Shown: positions 34,586 to 43,480, counted from the stretch's first letter. The stretch: 64,000 nt of DNA from Bradyrhizobium sp. LTSP885 (GCF_000938305.1 NZ_JYMT01000038.1:175910-239909); one strand, 5' to 3'. Translations and numbers: made by a program. Notes: generated by a model from the letters alone, not told the origin.

Positions 34586-35629
34586 ATGAGCGTGCAGGAT
34601 TTTGCCTTGGCGGCCGAGGTCGCGGCGCGGCGGCGTTTTGGCGCGACTGCGGCGCTCGCCGCGCTCGTGGTTGTGCTGGTGCTGATCTCGCTCGGCATCG
34701 GGCCGGTGCGGCTGTCGCCGCTCGCGGTGATCGAGGCGCTGTTCGGCGGGGCTACCGATGTGGCGCAGGTGATCGTGCGCGAGATCCGGCTGCCGCGCAC
34801 CATCCTGGCGTTCGCAATCGGCGGCATTCTGGGATTGTCGGGCGCGGCGCTGCAGGGCCTGTTGCGCAATCCGCTGGCCTCGCCGTCGCTGTTCGGCGCG
34901 CCGCAATCTGCGGCGTTCGGCGCCGTGCTGGTGATCGCACTGGGGCTGGCCGACGTGCGCTCCTACGCGCTGCCGGTGGCCGCGATCATTGCGGCCTTCG
35001 TCTCGGTGTTCGCGCTGCTGGCGATCGCCGGCCGCAATGCGGGGCTGCTGATCCTGATCCTGTCGGGGTTGGCGATCTCGAGCTTCGCGGGTGCTGCGAC
35101 CGCGCTGGTGATGAACCTCTCCAGCAATCCGTTCGTGGTGCTGGAGATCGCGTTCTGGCTGCTCGGCTCGCTGGAGGACCGCAGCTTCCAGCATGTCGCG
35201 CTGGCATTGCCCTTCATTATTGCCGGTGCGGTCATCCTGCTGAGCCAGGCCAGTGCCTTCCGCGCGCTGACGCTCGGCGAAGAGGCCGCGCAGAGCCTCG
35301 GCGTCGATGTCGGGCGGCTGCGGCTCCTGGTGATCTCAGGCGTAGCGCTCGGTGTCGGCGGCGCGGTCGCCGTCACAGGCACGATCGGCTTCATTGGCCT
35401 GGTCGCGCCGCATCTGATGCGCCCGGTGATCGGCCACGATCCGGCGCGCCTGCTGGTGCCGAGCGCGCTCGCCGGTTCGGCGCTGCTGCTCGCGGCCGAC
35501 ATCGCGGTTCGGATCATCCCCTCGACCTCGGACATCAAGGTCGGCGTGCTGACCTCGATCATCGGCGTGCCGTTCTTCCTTTATCTGATCATGCGCGAAC
35601 GCCGCGCGCTCGGCGGAGGCGTGGCATGA
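34586..35629 (+). CDS. btuC: ABC transporter permease, FecCD/BtuC family (probable B12 import)
   Basis: The 347-residue protein has about 10 helices. Family motifs are REIRLPRTILAFAIGGILGLSGAALQGLLRNPLASP (start of the second and third helices), GTIGFIGLVAPHLMRPVIGHDPARLLVPSA and, at the end, EVPIGVLT-like DIKVGVLTSIIGVPFFLYLI. FecCD permeases move siderophores, haem or B12. The B12 assignment comes from the riboswitch-linked receptor gene alongside. It overlaps the ATPase gene by 4 bp. Confidence 0.88.
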   Translation: MSVQDFALAAEVAARRRFGATAALAALVVVLVLISLGIGPVRLSPLAVIEALFGGATDVAQVIVREIRLPRTILAFAIGGILGLSGAALQGLLRNPLASPSLFGAPQSAAFGAVLVIALGLADVRSYALPVAAIIAAFVSVFALLAIAGRNAGLLILILSGLAISSFAGAATALVMNLSSNPFVVLEIAFWLLGSLEDRSFQHVALALPFIIAGAVILLSQASAFRALTLGEEAAQSLGVDVGRLRLLVISGVALGVGGAVAVTGTIGFIGLVAPHLMRPVIGHDPARLLVPSALAGSALLLAADIAVRIIPSTSDIKVGVLTSIIGVPFFLYLIMRERRALGGGVA

Positions 35630-36399
35630 CGCTGCTCTCCGCAACCGGTCTCAATGCGTCGCTCGGCAAAAGAAAGGTGCTGCACGACATCTCGCTGTCG
35701 CTGTCGTCCGGTCATCTGGTTGCATTGGTTGGACCGAACGGCGCGGGCAAGACCACGTTGCTGCGTGCGCTGGCCGGGCTGATCCCGTCCGATGGCGAGA
35801 TCAGGATTAGCGGCGACGCGCTGTCCTCGCTGTCGCTGCGCGAGCGCGCCAAGCGCTTTGCCTATCTGCCGCAAGGCCACATGGTGCATTGGCCGCTGCC
35901 GGCGCGAGACATCGTAGCCCTCGGCCGCTATCCGCATGGCGCGACCGATCCGGCGCGGCTGTCGCCCAGAGATATGGAGGCGGTGCTGCGGGCGATGCAG
36001 GCGGTCGATGTGATGGCGTTCGGCGATCGCCGCGTCACCGAGCTGTCCGGCGGCGAACGCAGCCGCGTCGCGCTGGCTCGTGTTCTGGCGGTGGAAGCGC
36101 CGGTGATTCTCGCCGACGAGCCGACCGCGTCGCTCGATCCGCGTCACCAGATCGACGTGATGCAGAATTTACGCAGCGTCGCCGACAAGGGCGTTCTGGT
36201 GATCGTGGTCACCCACGATCTCGGGCTCGCCGCGCGCTTCGCCGATCATGTGCTGGTGCTCTCGGAAGGGCGGCTGGCCGCGCAGGGCGCGCCGACCGAG
36301 GCGCTGTCGGAAGCCGTGATGGCCGACGTGTTCCGGATCAGCGCCTATCGCGCCGAGTATCAGAGCGAAGCCGTCATCGTGCCATGGGCGGATGTTTGA
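35626..36399 (+). CDS. btuD: ABC transporter ATP-binding protein, BtuD/FecE family
   Basis: The 257-residue ATPase has Walker A GPNGAGKTTLLRALAG near residues 38-50, a Q-loop region FAYLPQGHMVHWPLPARDIV, signature LSGGERSRVALARVLA, Walker B VILADEPTASLD and the H-loop VIVVTHDLGLAARF. It overlaps the permease gene by 4 bp and the binding-protein gene by 1 bp (TGATG), so the three form one translationally coupled operon. It would drive vitamin B12 uptake across the inner membrane. Confidence 0.92.
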   Translation: MTLLSATGLNASLGKRKVLHDISLSLSSGHLVALVGPNGAGKTTLLRALAGLIPSDGEIRISGDALSSLSLRERAKRFAYLPQGHMVHWPLPARDIVALGRYPHGATDPARLSPRDMEAVLRAMQAVDVMAFGDRRVTELSGGERSRVALARVLAVEAPVILADEPTASLDPRHQIDVMQNLRSVADKGVLVIVVTHDLGLAARFADHVLVLSEGRLAAQGAPTEALSEAVMADVFRISAYRAEYQSEAVIVPWADV

Positions 36400-37232
36400 T
36401 GGGTGCGCGGCTCGCAACGCTCGCAGTTGCCGCCTGGGCGCTGTCATGCGGCGCGTCCCAGGCCACAGGCCCGCGCATCGTCTCCATGAATGTCTGCAGC
36501 GACCAGTTGCTGTTGTCGCTGGCCGACCAGGACCAGATCCTCGGCCTCAGCAAATTCTCGCGCGACACCTGGCAATCCTGGGCAGCGGGCGAGGCTCGGC
36601 GCTATCCGGTTCTGTCCGGCGGCGCCGAGGACGTGCTGGTCGCGAAGCCCGATATTGTCGTGGTCAGCCTGTTCGACAAGCGCACGACACGCGATCTGCT
36701 CAAGGCCAAGGGGCTGCATCTCGTCGAATTCACGGTGCCGCGCACGCTGGACGAGGTGAAGGACCAGATCCGCGAGATGGGCGACGTAGTCCAGCATCCG
36801 GATCGCGCGTCGGCCGAGATTGCGCGCCTCGATGCTGCGATGGCCCGCGCGCGGGCGGCGGTAACCGATCATCATTATCGTGTACTGCCGCTGGCGCGGC
36901 GCGGCTGGGTGTCCGGCGCGGACAGCCTGGTCAGCTCGCTGCTGACGCAAACCGGCCTGGTCAACGCCGCCGGCGAACTCGGTCTGGATACGGGCGGATT
37001 TGCCTCGCTGGAGGCGATCGTGAAGCTGCGGCCGGATTTCATCCTGGTGTCGGAGGCGGGCGATCGTGCCGAGGATGACGGCCGCGCCTTCCTGCTGCAT
37101 CCCGCGCTGGAGCGCTTCTATCCACCCGACAAGCGCATCGTGCTGCCGGAGCGGCTCACCGTATGCGGCGGCGTGATGCTGGCGGATGCGCTTGATAAGC
37201 TGACGGCGGAGTTGCAGCGGGTGGCGCGGTAG
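36399..37232 (+). CDS. btuF: Periplasmic B12/iron-complex binding protein, BtuF-like
   Basis: The ATG at 36399 overlaps the btuD stop and gives 277 residues: a signal peptide (LATLAVAAWALSCGASQATG) and a class III binding-protein fold. It starts PRIVSMNVCSDQLLLSLADQDQILGLSKF and includes DVLVAKPDIVVVSLFD and FASLEAIVKLRPDFILVSEA. These features define the peripla_BP_2 family (BtuF/FhuD-like). Its place after btuC and btuD and beside the riboswitch supports cobalamin as ligand. Confidence 0.87.
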   Translation: MGARLATLAVAAWALSCGASQATGPRIVSMNVCSDQLLLSLADQDQILGLSKFSRDTWQSWAAGEARRYPVLSGGAEDVLVAKPDIVVVSLFDKRTTRDLLKAKGLHLVEFTVPRTLDEVKDQIREMGDVVQHPDRASAEIARLDAAMARARAAVTDHHYRVLPLARRGWVSGADSLVSSLLTQTGLVNAAGELGLDTGGFASLEAIVKLRPDFILVSEAGDRAEDDGRAFLLHPALERFYPPDKRIVLPERLTVCGGVMLADALDKLTAELQRVAR

Positions 37233-37240
37233 CTCTTTCT

Positions 37241-37329
37241 GCCGTCATTGCGAGGAGCGATAGCGACGAAGCAATCCATACCTCCGCTTGCGGAGCGATG
37301 GATTGCTTCGCTTCGCTCGCAATGACGGC
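37241..37329. repeat. Extragenic palindromic repeat, CATTGCGAGGAGCG family
   Basis: GCCGTCATTGCGAGGAGCGA at the left is mirrored by GCTCGCAATGACGGC at the right, with AAGCAATCCAT/ATGGATTGCTTCG inner arms. It lies between the convergent ends of btuF and the persulfide-dioxygenase-like gene. Confidence 0.85.
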
Positions 37330-37345
37330 GATTGAGGCTACACCA

Positions 37346-38386
37346 TCACCCCCGCACCACCGGTCCACCAGCCTTCTTCCAGGCGTCGACGCCGCCTTCG
37401 ATATGCGCGGTATTCGCAAGGCCCGCCTTCTTCGCGGCGGCCACGGCCATCGCCGAGCGTTCGCCGAAGGCGCAGAAGAACACGACGCGGCGGCCGGTTG
37501 CGGCGGCGACCTCGCGCAGCATGCCGCCGGGCCGCAGGTTGTCGCAGATCGCAGGATAGGGTGCGTGCAGCGCGCCGGGGAGCATGCCGTGTTTTGTTCG
37601 CTCGCCGCTCTCGCGCAGATCCACCAGCAGGATGTCGGGTCGGCCGAGGCTTGCGATGGCGTCGCATGCTGACAGCGCGAGGCCTTCCCTGGCGAGCTCG
37701 TCCTGGTGCAGGCCGACATGCATGTTGGCCGGTAACACGACATCCATCAGCTTCGGGTTCGGCAGATTGAGGTTGTCCATCAGCTCGACATAGTCGTCGA
37801 TCGATTTGACCTGCAGTCGCGGATTGTAGCGCTTCTCCTCGCCGATGGTGGAGACGGTATCGCCCTTGTAGTCGTGTGCGGGGAATACCATGGTCTCTTC
37901 CGGCAGCTTGAGCAGGCGATTGAATATCGAATCATATTGCGCCCGCGCGCTGCCGTTCTGGAAATCGGTGCGGCCGGTGCCGCGGATCAACAGCGTGTCG
38001 CCGGTGAACACGCGATCGCCCATCAAATAGCTATAGGAATCGTCGGTGTGGCCGGGCGTGTACATCGCCTCCAGGCACAGGCCTTCGATCGTCACCCTGT
38101 CGCCGTCGGCGACGCGCATCGACACCACGTCGGCCTTGCTCTGCTCGCCCATGATGGTGATGCATTGGGTGCGGTCGCGCAGCTCGGCCAATCCAGTGAC
38201 GTGATCGGCGTGCAGATGGGTATCGACCGCCTTGACCAGCCGCAGGTCGAGCTCCTGCAGCAGCTTGCAATAGCGGTCGGCTTTCTCCAGCACGGGATCG
38301 AGGATCAGCGCCTCGCCGCCGGCCCGGCTTGCGAGCAGATAGCTGTAGGTGCCGGAAACGCTGTCGAAGAGCTGACGAAAGATCAT
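37346..38386 (-). CDS. MBL-fold persulfide dioxygenase-like protein fused to a rhodanese domain
   Basis: The ATG at 38386 gives 346 residues (a TTG at 38407 would add seven). The N-terminal metallo-beta-lactamase domain has THLHADHVTGL, the metal-site helix TPGHTDDSYSY, GDTLLIRGTGRTDFQNG and FPAHDYKGDTVSTIGEE, the pattern of ETHE1/Blh sulfur dioxygenases. The C-terminal rhodanese domain (residues about 245-345) carries the active Cys in FFCAFGERSA. The fusion would oxidise glutathione persulfide to sulfite and pass sulfane sulfur. It follows the sox and DsrE genes on the same strand after a 253-bp gap with a repeat, fitting a sulfur-oxidation region. Confidence 0.88.
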   Translation of the reverse strand: MIFRQLFDSVSGTYSYLLASRAGGEALILDPVLEKADRYCKLLQELDLRLVKAVDTHLHADHVTGLAELRDRTQCITIMGEQSKADVVSMRVADGDRVTIEGLCLEAMYTPGHTDDSYSYLMGDRVFTGDTLLIRGTGRTDFQNGSARAQYDSIFNRLLKLPEETMVFPAHDYKGDTVSTIGEEKRYNPRLQVKSIDDYVELMDNLNLPNPKLMDVVLPANMHVGLHQDELAREGLALSACDAIASLGRPDILLVDLRESGERTKHGMLPGALHAPYPAICDNLRPGGMLREVAAATGRRVVFFCAFGERSAMAVAAAKKAGLANTAHIEGGVDAWKKAGGPVVRG

Positions 38387-38484
38387 GGCGGCTCGCTCGT
38401 TCTCCAAATCGAGTCTTGGAGAGGATATTATTCCATATATAGGGTCGATTCAAAGCAAATCCATCCCCGGAGCAAGCCCTATCC

Positions 38485-38616
38485 CCGTCACCCTGAGGAG
38501 GCTGCGAAGCAACCGTCTCGAAGGGCCGACGGCCAGTGTGTCTCTGCGGGGAGGTCTGGACGCAGCTCGGCCGTGCATCCTTCGAGACGCCGCTGCGCGG
38601 CTCCTCAGGATGACGG
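38485..38616. repeat. Extragenic palindromic repeat, CACCCTGAGGAG family
   Basis: CCGTCACCCTGAGGAGGCTGCG and the right arm CTCCTCAGGATGACGG are inverted copies; TCTCGAAGGGC pairs with CCTTCGAGA. A close copy is at 43998. It lies between the second DsrE gene and the MBL/rhodanese gene. Confidence 0.85.
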
Positions 38617-38639
38617 ATTTTGCTCTGTGATTTCCGGAC

Positions 38640-39083
38640 TCAGGGCCGGACGTAGCTCCAGCCCTGCTCCTGCAGTTCCATCAGATGGACCACCCCTGAC
38701 GGAACGATGGTGGCGTCCGGCACCACCGAAATCGCGTGGCCCTCGGCCTTTTCCATGCCTTGCTTGGTGTTGTTGCAGGCCGAGAACTGGATCTTGCCGG
38801 GGAAGACCATGTCCTTGAGCCGCCTGATACGGTCCTGCACCGGTGACGTGTCGCTGCGCAGCATGTGCAGCCCGGGGCCATAGGCAACGATGTCGATGTC
38901 CACGTCTTCGTTCTTCGCGCGGTAGTATTCGATCACGTTGGTGGCGTTGTTGAGCGCGAGATTCATCACCTGCGGGTCGTTCTGGTCGACCTGGATCGCG
39001 ATGTGATGCGGCTTGTCGGCGGCAAGTGCGCTGGTGGCAAGCGCGAGCGACAGCGCGGCAGCGGTGGCAATGCGGCAAAACAT
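38640..39083 (-). CDS. Exported DsrE-family sulfur-relay-like protein (second copy)
   Basis: The 147-residue protein has a signal peptide (IATAAALSLALATSALAAD) and a DsrE/DsrF-like fold: HHIAIQVDQNDPQVMNLALNNATNVIEYY, then VDIDIVAYGPGLHMLRSD and IQFSACNNTKQGMEKAEG. The Cys in FSACNNT sits where DsrE proteins carry their sulfur-binding Cys. It is 11 bp after the first DsrE gene. Exported DsrE-like proteins linked to sox genes are known, but their exact role is not established; a periplasmic sulfane-sulfur carrier is inferred. Confidence 0.85.
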   Translation of the reverse strand: MFCRIATAAALSLALATSALAADKPHHIAIQVDQNDPQVMNLALNNATNVIEYYRAKNEDVDIDIVAYGPGLHMLRSDTSPVQDRIRRLKDMVFPGKIQFSACNNTKQGMEKAEGHAISVVPDATIVPSGVVHLMELQEQGWSYVRP

Positions 39084-39094
39084 CGAAAAACTCC

Positions 39095-39553
39095 TTACGG
39101 ACGAACCAGCGTGTAGCCGTTCTCGGTCAACAGCAGGATTTGCGCGACACCGACTTGCACCGGGGTGGCGGCCGGAATGTAATCCGGCCGCTTGCCGGTC
39201 TCGCGCTCGATGGTGTCGACGGTGTTGAGGCAGATGTCGACCCGTGCGCCCTGCGCGACCAGGCTTTCGACCAGCTTGCGGTTCGGATTGTCAGGCTTGA
39301 GCAGCTCGATACCCGGACCGAAGGCGACGATCTCGATCGCGACCTTGTCCGGATCGTAGTGCTTCATCAGATTGTTGGCGACGCTGATGACGAGGCCCTG
39401 CTTCTTCGGATCGCTGTCGGAGAGCTGCAGTACGATCTTGTGCTCGGCGAACGGTTTGTCCTGGAGCAACGGTGTTTGCTGGGCGCGGACGACGGGCGCA
39501 GCGAGCGCAATCAGCGCGAAGCAAAGCGCGGTGGTGGTTAAGCGCCGCATCAT
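39095..39553 (-). CDS. Exported DsrE-family sulfur-relay-like protein (first copy)
   Basis: The 152-residue protein has a signal peptide (TTTALCFALIALAAPVVRAQ). Its DsrE domain contains EHKIVLQLSDSDPKKQGLVISVANNLMKHYD, then VAIEIVAFGPGIELLK and GARVDICLNTVDTIERETG, with the candidate active Cys in DICLNT. It overlaps the end of soxB by 4 bp, so it belongs to the sox operon. It is a diverged paralogue of the protein at 38640. A role in periplasmic sulfur transfer is inferred. Confidence 0.87.
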   Translation of the reverse strand: MMRRLTTTALCFALIALAAPVVRAQQTPLLQDKPFAEHKIVLQLSDSDPKKQGLVISVANNLMKHYDPDKVAIEIVAFGPGIELLKPDNPNRKLVESLVAQGARVDICLNTVDTIERETGKRPDYIPAATPVQVGVAQILLLTENGYTLVRP

Positions 39554-41298
39554 CCGTGCCTCGCTATGCCTGGATTGTCCTCGACGCCCTTCAGTGTCAC
39601 GGCCGGCTCGTCACGGTTCGGCGGCCGGCCAGCGCGCAGATGCTTGGCGACGACATCCCACACGGGCGCGCCGCTTTGTTCGTTGACGGAGGCCCAACCC
39701 GCCACCTTGTAGCTCTTGCCGGCTTCGAGCGGCTTGCCGTTCGCGAGCCTGAGTTCGGAGATGCGTTTTCCGACGGCTTCCGCTGGCGTGCAGGTGTAGG
39801 CGAGGCCGCCGACGCGGACCATGTCGCCGCCCTGCTGGTAATAGGGATCGGCGTTGAACAGATTGTCGCAGACGTCTTCCAGTACGTCCTTGATCTGGGC
39901 GCCGGTCATCGCGGAAACGTAAGTCTCGGGATAGGTGATCGCGGTTTCCGACAGCACATCTTCCATGGTCAGTGGCTGGCCGGCCAGCGTGGTGAGGCCC
40001 CAGCGGAAACCGGGCGACAGCGCGATCTCGGCATTGAGCTCGTTGAGCAGCGCGTCGCAGATCAACTGATCGACGGTGCCGGAGAAATTGCCGCGGCGGT
40101 AGAGCAGGCGGTCGGCGGAGGCGAGCTTGTCGCTCCAGTCGTCGGCATGCGGTTCGCGCATTTTGTCGATCAGCGCCTGCATCGCCGGATCGGGCTTCAG
40201 CAGTTCCGAGAACACCGGCAACAGCTTGTAGCGGACGTTGGCGACCTTGCCCTTGGCGAGGTCGAGATCGAGCACGCCGAGGAATTTGCCGTTCGAGCCG
40301 GCATTGGTGACCAGCGTGATGCCGCCGGCATTGGTCACCGTGATCGGCAACGGAATCGCATCATGGGTGTGACCGCCGAGGATCACGTCGATGCCGGTGA
40401 CGCGGCTCGCAAGCTTGAGGTCGACATCCATGCCGTTGTGCGACAGCAGGATCACCGCCTCGACGTGATCGTTGTTGCGGTGGCCGTCGACGAGCTTCTG
40501 CAACTCCTCGTCACGGATGCCGAAGGTCCAGTCCGGCGTGAAGCGCTTGGGATGCGCGATCGGCACGTAGGGAAAGGCCTGGCCGATGACCGCGATGCGG
40601 TGGCCGCCGATCTCCTTGATCGTGGACGGCTGGAAGACGCGGCGTGTGGCCGGATCGAATGCCTTGGCGTCGTTGAAGGCGGCTTCCTCAGTCAGGAACA
40701 CGTTCTGCGCCAGGAACTCGCCCTTGAAGCGAGCGAGATTGTCGCGCAGCGCCTGTTCGCCATAGGTGAATTCCCAATGGCCGGTCATCGCTTCGATGCC
40801 GAGCAGATTGGCGGCCTCGACCATGTCGGCGCCCTTCATGACATTGGACAGGCCAGTGCCCTGCCAGAGGTCGCCGCCATCGAGCAGCAGCGCACGTCGC
40901 TCGCCGACATCGGCGCGCAGTTTGTCGATCAGAGTCTTCAGATGCGCAAAGCCGCCGAGCTTGCCGAAGCGGCCGGCGGCCTTCTCGAACCCGGCGCAGG
41001 TGAAGGCATAGGCGTCCGCACTGTCGGGCCGGATGCCGAAGCGGTCGAGGAACGCCTTGCCGACCAGATGCGGCGGCTGGCCGGTCATCGCACCGACTCC
41101 GAGATTGACGCTCGGCTCGCGGAACAACACCGGCCGGAGCTGCGCATGGGTATCCGTCATGTGCAGGATGCGCGCATTGCCGAAGCGCTCGAGATCGTAG
41201 ACGCCGTTCGTCTCGGCACTACGCGCAAGGCGCGGCAGGCCGGCCGTCAGCGTTGCGGCTGCCGTTGCTCTCAGGAAATCCCGGCGGCGGATTCTCAT
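39550..41298 (-). CDS. soxB: Thiosulfohydrolase SoxB
   Basis: The ATG at 41298 follows GGGAGAG and gives 582 residues, normal for SoxB. A twin-arginine signal (RRRDFLRATAAATLTAGLPRLA) directs export. The metallophosphatase-like domain carries ILHMTDTHAQLRPVLFREPS, LLLDGGDLWQGTGLSN, EAMTGHWEFTYG and DVILGGHTHDAIP, which bind the di-manganese centre. A C-terminal 5'-nucleotidase-like domain follows. SoxB hydrolyses the sulfonate from SoxY-bound thiosulfonate, releasing sulfate. The gene lies between soxK and a DsrE gene. Confidence 0.96.
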   Translation of the reverse strand: MRIRRRDFLRATAAATLTAGLPRLARSAETNGVYDLERFGNARILHMTDTHAQLRPVLFREPSVNLGVGAMTGQPPHLVGKAFLDRFGIRPDSADAYAFTCAGFEKAAGRFGKLGGFAHLKTLIDKLRADVGERRALLLDGGDLWQGTGLSNVMKGADMVEAANLLGIEAMTGHWEFTYGEQALRDNLARFKGEFLAQNVFLTEEAAFNDAKAFDPATRRVFQPSTIKEIGGHRIAVIGQAFPYVPIAHPKRFTPDWTFGIRDEELQKLVDGHRNNDHVEAVILLSHNGMDVDLKLASRVTGIDVILGGHTHDAIPLPITVTNAGGITLVTNAGSNGKFLGVLDLDLAKGKVANVRYKLLPVFSELLKPDPAMQALIDKMREPHADDWSDKLASADRLLYRRGNFSGTVDQLICDALLNELNAEIALSPGFRWGLTTLAGQPLTMEDVLSETAITYPETYVSAMTGAQIKDVLEDVCDNLFNADPYYQQGGDMVRVGGLAYTCTPAEAVGKRISELRLANGKPLEAGKSYKVAGWASVNEQSGAPVWDVVAKHLRAGRPPNRDEPAVTLKGVEDNPGIARHG

Positions 41299-41342
41299 CA
41301 CTCTCCCAGCATTTGGTTCAAGGCCACGCGGGCGGTGGTAGG

Positions 41343-41470
41343 GCTCTCTCCCCCTTGCGGGGTCCGAGGCGAGCGGAGCTCGCTCTCGAAGTTGGAGAGA
41401 GGGGTAAGCCACGAACACCGCCCGTGCGGCTTACCCCTCTCCCTAACCCTCCCCCACAAGGGGGGAGGGA
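41343..41470. repeat. Palindromic repeat with CTCTCCCCC/GGGGGAG arms
   Basis: Alternating CTCTCTCCCCCTTGCGGGG, GGAGAGAGGGGTAAGCC, GGCTTACCCCTCTCCC and CCCTCCCCCACAAGGGGGGAGGG segments form nested inverted repeats in the gap between soxK and soxB. The start of a similar element is at 63952. It could attenuate expression inside the sox cluster. Confidence 0.75.
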
Positions 41471-41499
41471 ACCCTTCCGCCAGTGCTAACTCCTATGCG

Positions 41500-41802
41500 T
41501 CAGCGAATTTCCATGTCTTTCCAGCGTTCCTTTTCGCTGGTGGCCTGGAAGATCGATGCCTTTGCCAATGCTTCGGCTTCCTTGGCCTGCGCGATCGCGC
41601 CATCAAAGTCGCCGGCGTCGCCGGCCTTTTTCGCCGCTGACAGCGTCGAGGCCGTCGTGGTCCACTGATTGCGCAAGGCGCCGGCTTCCTTGTTGGCGGC
41701 ATCAGCCGCGGCATAGGCCGCCTTGTAGTCGGCCTCGGAAGCGGCGAAGGCGGTGGTCGCCGCCGCGATCAGCAGGGCGGATGCCGCAAAGATTGCTCTC
41801 AT
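41500..41802 (-). CDS. soxK: SoxK-like SoxXA-binding protein
   Basis: The ATG at 41802 gives 100 residues: a signal peptide (IFAASALLIAAATTAFAAS) and then an Ala/Lys-rich helical domain with AAYAAADAANKEAGALRNQW and AKKAGDAGDFDGAIAQAKEAEALA. This size, composition and position directly after soxA fit the SoxXA-binding protein SoxK, which stimulates SoxXA. It overlaps soxA by 4 bp. Because the sequence is of low complexity, the assignment relies partly on context. Confidence 0.82.
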   Translation of the reverse strand: MRAIFAASALLIAAATTAFAASEADYKAAYAAADAANKEAGALRNQWTTTASTLSAAKKAGDAGDFDGAIAQAKEAEALAKASIFQATSEKERWKDMEIR

Positions 41803-42656
41803 GGCCGCGCTCCCGGGCCGGAGATCGGCAGACCATTGCTGACATAGGACAGATAATATTCGAGGTTGCGGTACTCGTCGTCCTGCGGATTGAGCGGTAC
41901 GCCGCGGATCTGGCTGTTGCAGGTGGTGAAGCGGCGGCTGGTGGTGCCCATGCCTGACCATTCCGAACGATAGATCGGCATCGCGTTCAGAATCCCGAGC
42001 GCCGGCGCCAGCACCTCGGCGCGGATCCGCTCGCCCGGGCTCTGCACGTGGCAGGTCGCACAGGAGAAGTTGAGCTGGCCGCGGCGGGTGTAGAAATATT
42101 CCTTGCCCTTCTGATAGGCGTCCAGCGCGCGCGGATCGTTCGGGATCTTGATGTCCATCGGCTTGCCGCGCGAAGTATAGGCCATGTAGGCGGTGAGCGC
42201 TGCCATGTCGTCCTTCACATAAGAGAACGGCGCCTCGCCATTCGCCTCGCGGCAGCGATTGAGCGCCAGCTCGAGCGTGACGACCTTGCCCTCCTTCTCG
42301 TCGAAGTAAGGATAGTTCTGGCGGATGGCGATGCCCTGGTTCGGGAAGCAGTCGGCGTAGGTTTTGCCGTTCTTGAACGGTTTTGAAAACATCTCCTTGC
42401 CCGCCTCGAGCGAGAACTCGTAGGGCGGGAAGTCCTCTTTCTCCACCCACTGTTTATGCAGGTCCTCATTCATCGAATACGGACCGTTGACGAAATCCTC
42501 GAGCTTCAGCTTGGGGAATTTGTCGGTGTAGAATTTCTGGAACGCCGCCTTGTCGGCGAGGGGATCGATGCTATCTGCCGCGCGTGCGGCCGGCACGAGT
42601 GCCAGCACGCCCAGTGCAAGCGTCGCAGCGGCGCGGATCGTCAGGCGCAGCATCAT
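41799..42656 (-). CDS. soxA: L-cysteine S-thiosulfotransferase subunit SoxA (c-type cytochrome)
   Basis: The 285-residue protein has a signal peptide (ending VPAARAAD). One complete haem motif CATCH is at residues 199-203. Earlier single Cys residues (YADCFPNQG and LNRCREANG) suggest a degenerate first haem site, as in single-haem SoxA proteins. The catalytic Cys lies in RFTTCNSQIRG. With SoxX it joins thiosulfate to the SoxY Cys. Its start overlaps soxZ (TGATG) and its end overlaps soxK by 4 bp. Confidence 0.95.
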   Translation of the reverse strand: MMLRLTIRAAATLALGVLALVPAARAADSIDPLADKAAFQKFYTDKFPKLKLEDFVNGPYSMNEDLHKQWVEKEDFPPYEFSLEAGKEMFSKPFKNGKTYADCFPNQGIAIRQNYPYFDEKEGKVVTLELALNRCREANGEAPFSYVKDDMAALTAYMAYTSRGKPMDIKIPNDPRALDAYQKGKEYFYTRRGQLNFSCATCHVQSPGERIRAEVLAPALGILNAMPIYRSEWSGMGTTSRRFTTCNSQIRGVPLNPQDDEYRNLEYYLSYVSNGLPISGPGARP

Positions 42657-42964
42657 TGAATCTTCGCCGTGGTGGTGTCGGTCGCGCCCTTGCTGTCGAC
42701 CCAGCTGATCTTGAGATCGTCGCCCTTCTTGCCACCCTTGAATGCGAACTTCACATAGGGGTCCTTGGAGACCGCCGGCCCCCAGTCGGCGACGAACACC
42801 GGCTTGCCGTCATATTCGAAGGTCAGCTCCTGGATGAAATGCGGCGGGATCAAATTGCCCTGCGCGTCCTTGACGAAGCCGGAATCCATCGGATGCTGGA
42901 TCAGCGCCTGCACCTCGGTGGTGTCGCCGTTTGCGGTCGCGCGCACACGAATGCTTGAAGCCAT
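42653..42964 (-). CDS. soxZ: Thiosulfate oxidation carrier complex protein SoxZ
   Basis: The 103-residue protein has the typical SoxZ start (IRVRATANGDTTEVQALIQHPM, split by a loop) and HFIQELTFEYDGKPVFVADWG, then DLKISWVDSKG. It has no signal peptide and is expected to be co-exported with the twin-arginine partner SoxY. The SoxYZ dimer carries sulfur intermediates. The gene lies 21 bp after soxY and overlaps soxA. Confidence 0.96.
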   Translation of the reverse strand: MASSIRVRATANGDTTEVQALIQHPMDSGFVKDAQGNLIPPHFIQELTFEYDGKPVFVADWGPAVSKDPYVKFAFKGGKKGDDLKISWVDSKGATDTTTAKIQ

Positions 42965-42985
42965 CGGACACTTCCCTGTTTGAGT

Positions 42986-43480
42986 TCAGCCGCCGCAGCC
43001 GCCGACGGTGACCTTGACTTCCTTGGTGGTGCTGTAGAGCTTGCCGCCGGCCTCGACGATCGCGGTGACGTTGGTGGTCTTGGCCATCTTCAGGCGATTG
43101 GCGACGCTCGGCAGCGTGCCCGCCGGAATCTTGTAGCTGGCCGCCAGCGCATTCGGATTCTCCGCGACCAGGAACGAGATCGATGTCACGTCTGACAGCG
43201 TCGTCGTGACCGAGATCGGCACGACCGCACCGTTCTCGGCGATTTCAGGCGCATCCATCTTCACCTTGTCGGATGGTTCGGCGGTCCTGCCATAGAGCGC
43301 CTTGATCGCGTCGGCCTCGCTCTTCTGCTTGAATGCGTCCTCAGGATATTTGTCGTTCGCGGCCGCCAGCGCCCGCGGGACGTCGAAGGGCATGACGCCG
43401 AGGCCGATCAGCGCGGTGACGCCGATGCCCTTCAGCACCAGGCGGCGCGTTTCGGAAAACTCTCTGGTCGTGGTGCTCAT
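42986..43480 (-). CDS. soxY: Thiosulfate oxidation carrier protein SoxY
   Basis: The ATG at 43480 is preceded by GAGGAG and gives 164 residues. The N-terminus has a Tat-like signal (SETRRLVLKGIGVTALIGLG). The C-terminus ends KVTVGGCGG, the flexible arm whose Cys (residue 162) is the site of sulfur attachment. The frame is open further upstream, but the Tat signal and ribosome site define the start. It lies between soxX and soxZ. Confidence 0.96.
   Translation of the reverse strand: MSTTTREFSETRRLVLKGIGVTALIGLGVMPFDVPRALAAANDKYPEDAFKQKSEADAIKALYGRTAEPSDKVKMDAPEIAENGAVVPISVTTTLSDVTSISFLVAENPNALAASYKIPAGTLPSVANRLKMAKTTNVTAIVEAGGKLYSTTKEVKVTVGGCGG

Noticed and set aside
34463..35194. Minus-strand frame opposite btuC
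   Set aside because: Gln/Arg/His-rich antisense shadow; the plus frame is a complete FecCD permease.
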